A DNA stretch of 47,764 nt from an uncultured Prevotellaceae bacterium (GTDB lineage: Bacteria; Bacteroidota; Bacteroidia; Bacteroidales; Bacteroidaceae): positions 1 to 47,764 of the forward strand of contig CAMNCV010000109.1 of NCBI GenBank assembly GCA_946534585.1, given 5' to 3'. The position numbers and the translations under genes are program-made. Shown here piece after piece: positions 46,166 through 47,764 of the stretch. Within the stretch, counting starts at the first letter, position 1. Each line of letters opens with the position of its first letter. The notes under the pieces are model-generated. The model did not search any database. It was not told where the DNA came from and saw only the letters and a list, made by a program, of their open reading frames with translations.

Positions 46166-46603
46166 TTATTGTTTTTTTGCAAGAAGGTCGCGTATCTCGG
46201 TCAAGAGCTTCTCCTCTGCTGTTGGTTCTGCAGGCGCTTCCTCTGCTGCTTCCTTCTCCTTCTTCTTGCGCGTAATCTTGTTTATACCCTTAATCATAAG
46301 GAATATACACAGAGCGATGATGAGGAAGTCGAGAATGTTCTGTAGGAACTGTCCGTAAGCAAATACAGCAGCACCAGCTTCCTTTGCGACAGCCAATGTC
46401 TTGTATTTGCCACCATCCAAAGGAATGAAAAGGTCAACGAAACTCATTCCGCCCGTAGCCACACTGATGAGAGGCATTATAACATCCTCAACCAAACTTG
46501 TTACGATTTTACCGAAAGCACCACCGATGATGACACCGATAGCCATGTCCATTACGTTGCCACGCATGGCGAATTCCTTGAATTCTGATAGAAATTTGCT
46601 CAT
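46166..46603 (-). CDS. mscL: Large-conductance mechanosensitive channel
   Basis: 145 residues. The first helix region EFKEFAMRGNVMDMAIGVIIGGAFGKIV (start of TM1) and the second transmembrane segment (about 80-102, FLIIALCIFLMIKGI) are typical, as is the Lys/Glu-rich cytoplasmic C-terminus ending in EEKLLTEIRDLLAKKQ. It opens under high membrane tension and releases solutes on osmotic downshock. Confidence 0.96.
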   Translation of the reverse strand: MSKFLSEFKEFAMRGNVMDMAIGVIIGGAFGKIVTSLVEDVIMPLISVATGGMSFVDLFIPLDGGKYKTLAVAKEAGAAVFAYGQFLQNILDFLIIALCIFLMIKGINKITRKKKEKEAAEEAPAEPTAEEKLLTEIRDLLAKKQ

Positions 46604-46689
46604 AATTTATATAAATTTATTATTGATAAATGTGTATCGTGTGTAGAGATTAGTATGTATTGTGTAAAGCGCAAATTACAATTTGACTA

Positions 46690-46723
46690 CAAAATTACAA
46701 ACTTTTTGTCAAAACAGAGCAAA
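46690..46723 (-). promoter_or_regulatory. Promoter of mscL
   Basis: On the minus strand TTTG (46720-46723), 22 bp, TAATTTTG (46690-46697). The spacing is slightly long. It is divergent to the gap promoter. Confidence 0.6.
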
Positions 46724-46743
46724 TATGAGAGTTTTTTTTTACT

Positions 46744-46778
46744 TTTGACTGATAATTGAAAAAAAAATAGTAACTTTG
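46744..46778 (+). promoter_or_regulatory. Promoter of gap
   Basis: TAACTTTG at 46771-46778 with a TTTG at 46744-46747, 23 bp away. The leader to the start codon at 46835 is about 50 nt and A/T-rich. Confidence 0.65.
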
Positions 46779-46834
46779 CAGTTGATTTTTGTAACAGGAT
46801 ACATTTTTATCTAATTTATAAATTAAACACAAAA

Positions 46835-47764
46835 ATGACAAAAGTAGCTATTAACGGTTTCGGCCGTATCGGTCGTCTCGCCTTCCGTCAGATGTTTGAG
46901 GCTGAGGGTTACGAGGTAATTGCAATCAATGATCTTACAAGCCCAAAGATGCTTGCTCACCTTCTTAAGTATGATACCGCTCAGGGTGGTTTCGCTGGCA
47001 AATTCGGTGAGGGTAAGCACACTGTAGAGGCTGGTGAGGACTACATCGTAGTTGATGGTAAGAAGATTACTATCTACGCTAAGCCAAACGCAGCTGAGCT
47101 GCCATGGGGTGAACTCGGTGTTGACGTAGTTCTCGAGTGCACAGGTTTCTACACTTCTAAGGAGAAGGCTTCTGCACACATTCAGGCTGGTGCAAAGAAG
47201 GTCGTAATCTCTGCTCCTGCAGGCAATGACCTCCCAACTATCGTTTACAACGTTAACCACAAGACTCTGACTCCTGCTGACACAGTTATCTCTGCTGCTT
47301 CTTGCACAACTAACTGTCTCGCTCCTATGGCTGCTGCCCTGAACGCATACGCTCCTATCGCTTCAGGTATCATGTCAACCATCCACGCTTACACTGGCGA
47401 CCAGATGATTCTCGATGGTCCTCAGCGCAAGGGTGACCTCCGTCGTTCACGTGCAGGTGCTCAGAACATCGTTCCTAACTCAACAGGTGCTGCGAAGGCT
47501 ATCGGTCTCGTTATCCCAGAGTTGAACGGTAAGCTTATCGGTTCTGCACAGCGCGTTCCAACTCCAACAGGTTCTACTACAATCCTCGTTGCTGTTGTTA
47601 AGGGTAAGGACGTTACTGTTGAGGGTATCAACGCTGCAATGAAGGCTGCTTCTACTGAGAGCTTCGGTTACAATGAGGATCAGATCGTTTCTTCTGACAT
47701 CATCGGCATGAAGTTCGGTTCTCTCTTCGACGCTACTCAGACAATGGTTAGCAAGATCGACGAC
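46835..47764 (+). CDS. gap: Glyceraldehyde-3-phosphate dehydrogenase (partial, C-terminus off the window)
   Basis: 310 codons from the ATG at 46835; about 25 residues are missing at the right edge. It oxidises glyceraldehyde 3-phosphate with NAD+ in glycolysis. The N-terminal [15 protein letters not shown] binds NAD, and the catalytic Cys is residue 157 in [12 protein letters not shown]. Further blocks are [13 protein letters not shown] and [19 protein letters not shown]. Codon use is strongly biased (CGT, CTC, AAC), as in highly expressed genes. It has its own promoter. Confidence 0.97.
   Translation, partial: MTKVAINGFGRIGRLAFRQMFEAEGYEVIAINDLTSPKMLAHLLKYDTAQGGFAGKFGEGKHTVEAGEDYIVVDGKKITIYAKPNAAELPWGELGVDVVLECTGFYTSKEKASAHIQAGAKKVVISAPAGNDLPTIVYNVNHKTLTPADTVISAASCTTNCLAPMAAALNAYAPIASGIMSTIHAYTGDQMILDGPQRKGDLRRSRAGAQNIVPNSTGAAKAIGLVIPELNGKLIGSAQRVPTPTGSTTILVAVVKGKDVTVEGINAAMKAASTESFGYNEDQIVSSDIIGMKFGSLFDATQTMVSKIDD

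Overview
The window reads as chromosomal DNA of a Prevotella-like member of the Bacteroidales. Evidence: promoters of the Bacteroidetes form (TTTG, about 20 bp, TAnnTTTG), almost no Shine-Dalgarno sequences, a tmRNA tag GENNYALAA, the gene order nusB-yajC-ybbR-coaE, the long (about 1,150 aa) isoleucyl-tRNA synthetase, and several secreted pectin-type enzymes. Both ends cut a gene: a galactokinase-family kinase on the left and glyceraldehyde-3-phosphate dehydrogenase (gap) on the right.

Layout. 1-8.3 kb: a partial GHMP kinase closely resembling plant galacturonokinase, an AsmA/TamB-like envelope protein, a secreted CE7 acetyl esterase, and a translationally coupled pair of a small secreted protein and a PcRGLX/YetA-like (PL26-type) rhamnogalacturonan lyase. 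8.3-10.9 kb: a decayed TIGR02757 gene, a strong promoter followed by about 420 nt of non-coding sequence rich in hairpins, and three AT-rich genes of unknown function. 11-16.6 kb, minus strand: tagaturonate reductase uxaB, then the housekeeping run nusB-yajC-ybbR-coaE-DUF5606-queF. 16.8-19.8 kb, plus strand: rplY, pth, an S4-domain protein and a secreted GH43 glycosidase. 19.9-28.6 kb, minus strand: a tightly packed series phoH-purC-ubiE-aroE-abcF-metA-nhaD-pfkA. 28.6-29.3 kb: heptanucleotide repeats and ssrA. 29.4-35.3 kb: a DUF5107/TPR protein and a sugar-porter MFS transporter, with a divergent AraC regulator. 35.4-41.7 kb, plus strand: ileS, a dksA-like gene, an intact TIGR02757 gene and phenylacetate-CoA ligase. 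41.7-46.6 kb, minus strand: alkD-like, groES-groEL, a clostripain-family lipoprotein and mscL. Then gap.

How the genes fit together. The esterase, PL26-type lyase, GH43 enzyme, uxaB and the galacturonokinase-like kinase point to use of pectin, with rhamnogalacturonan and galacturonate as likely substrates. They are scattered among housekeeping genes and no SusC/SusD pair is visible here.

Most unusual features. (1) Three separate arrays of a 17-bp dyad unit (TAATC-N7-GATTA) repeat with an exact 22-bp period. Each starts within 20 nt of a stop codon and each lies beside a carbohydrate-related gene. (2) An unassigned structured RNA candidate lies at about 8.81-9.23 kb. (3) A GTGAAGA/TCTTCAC heptamer repeat fills the phoH-ssrA gap and also occurs in frame inside two coding sequences. 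No defence system, prophage, transposase or CRISPR array was seen.
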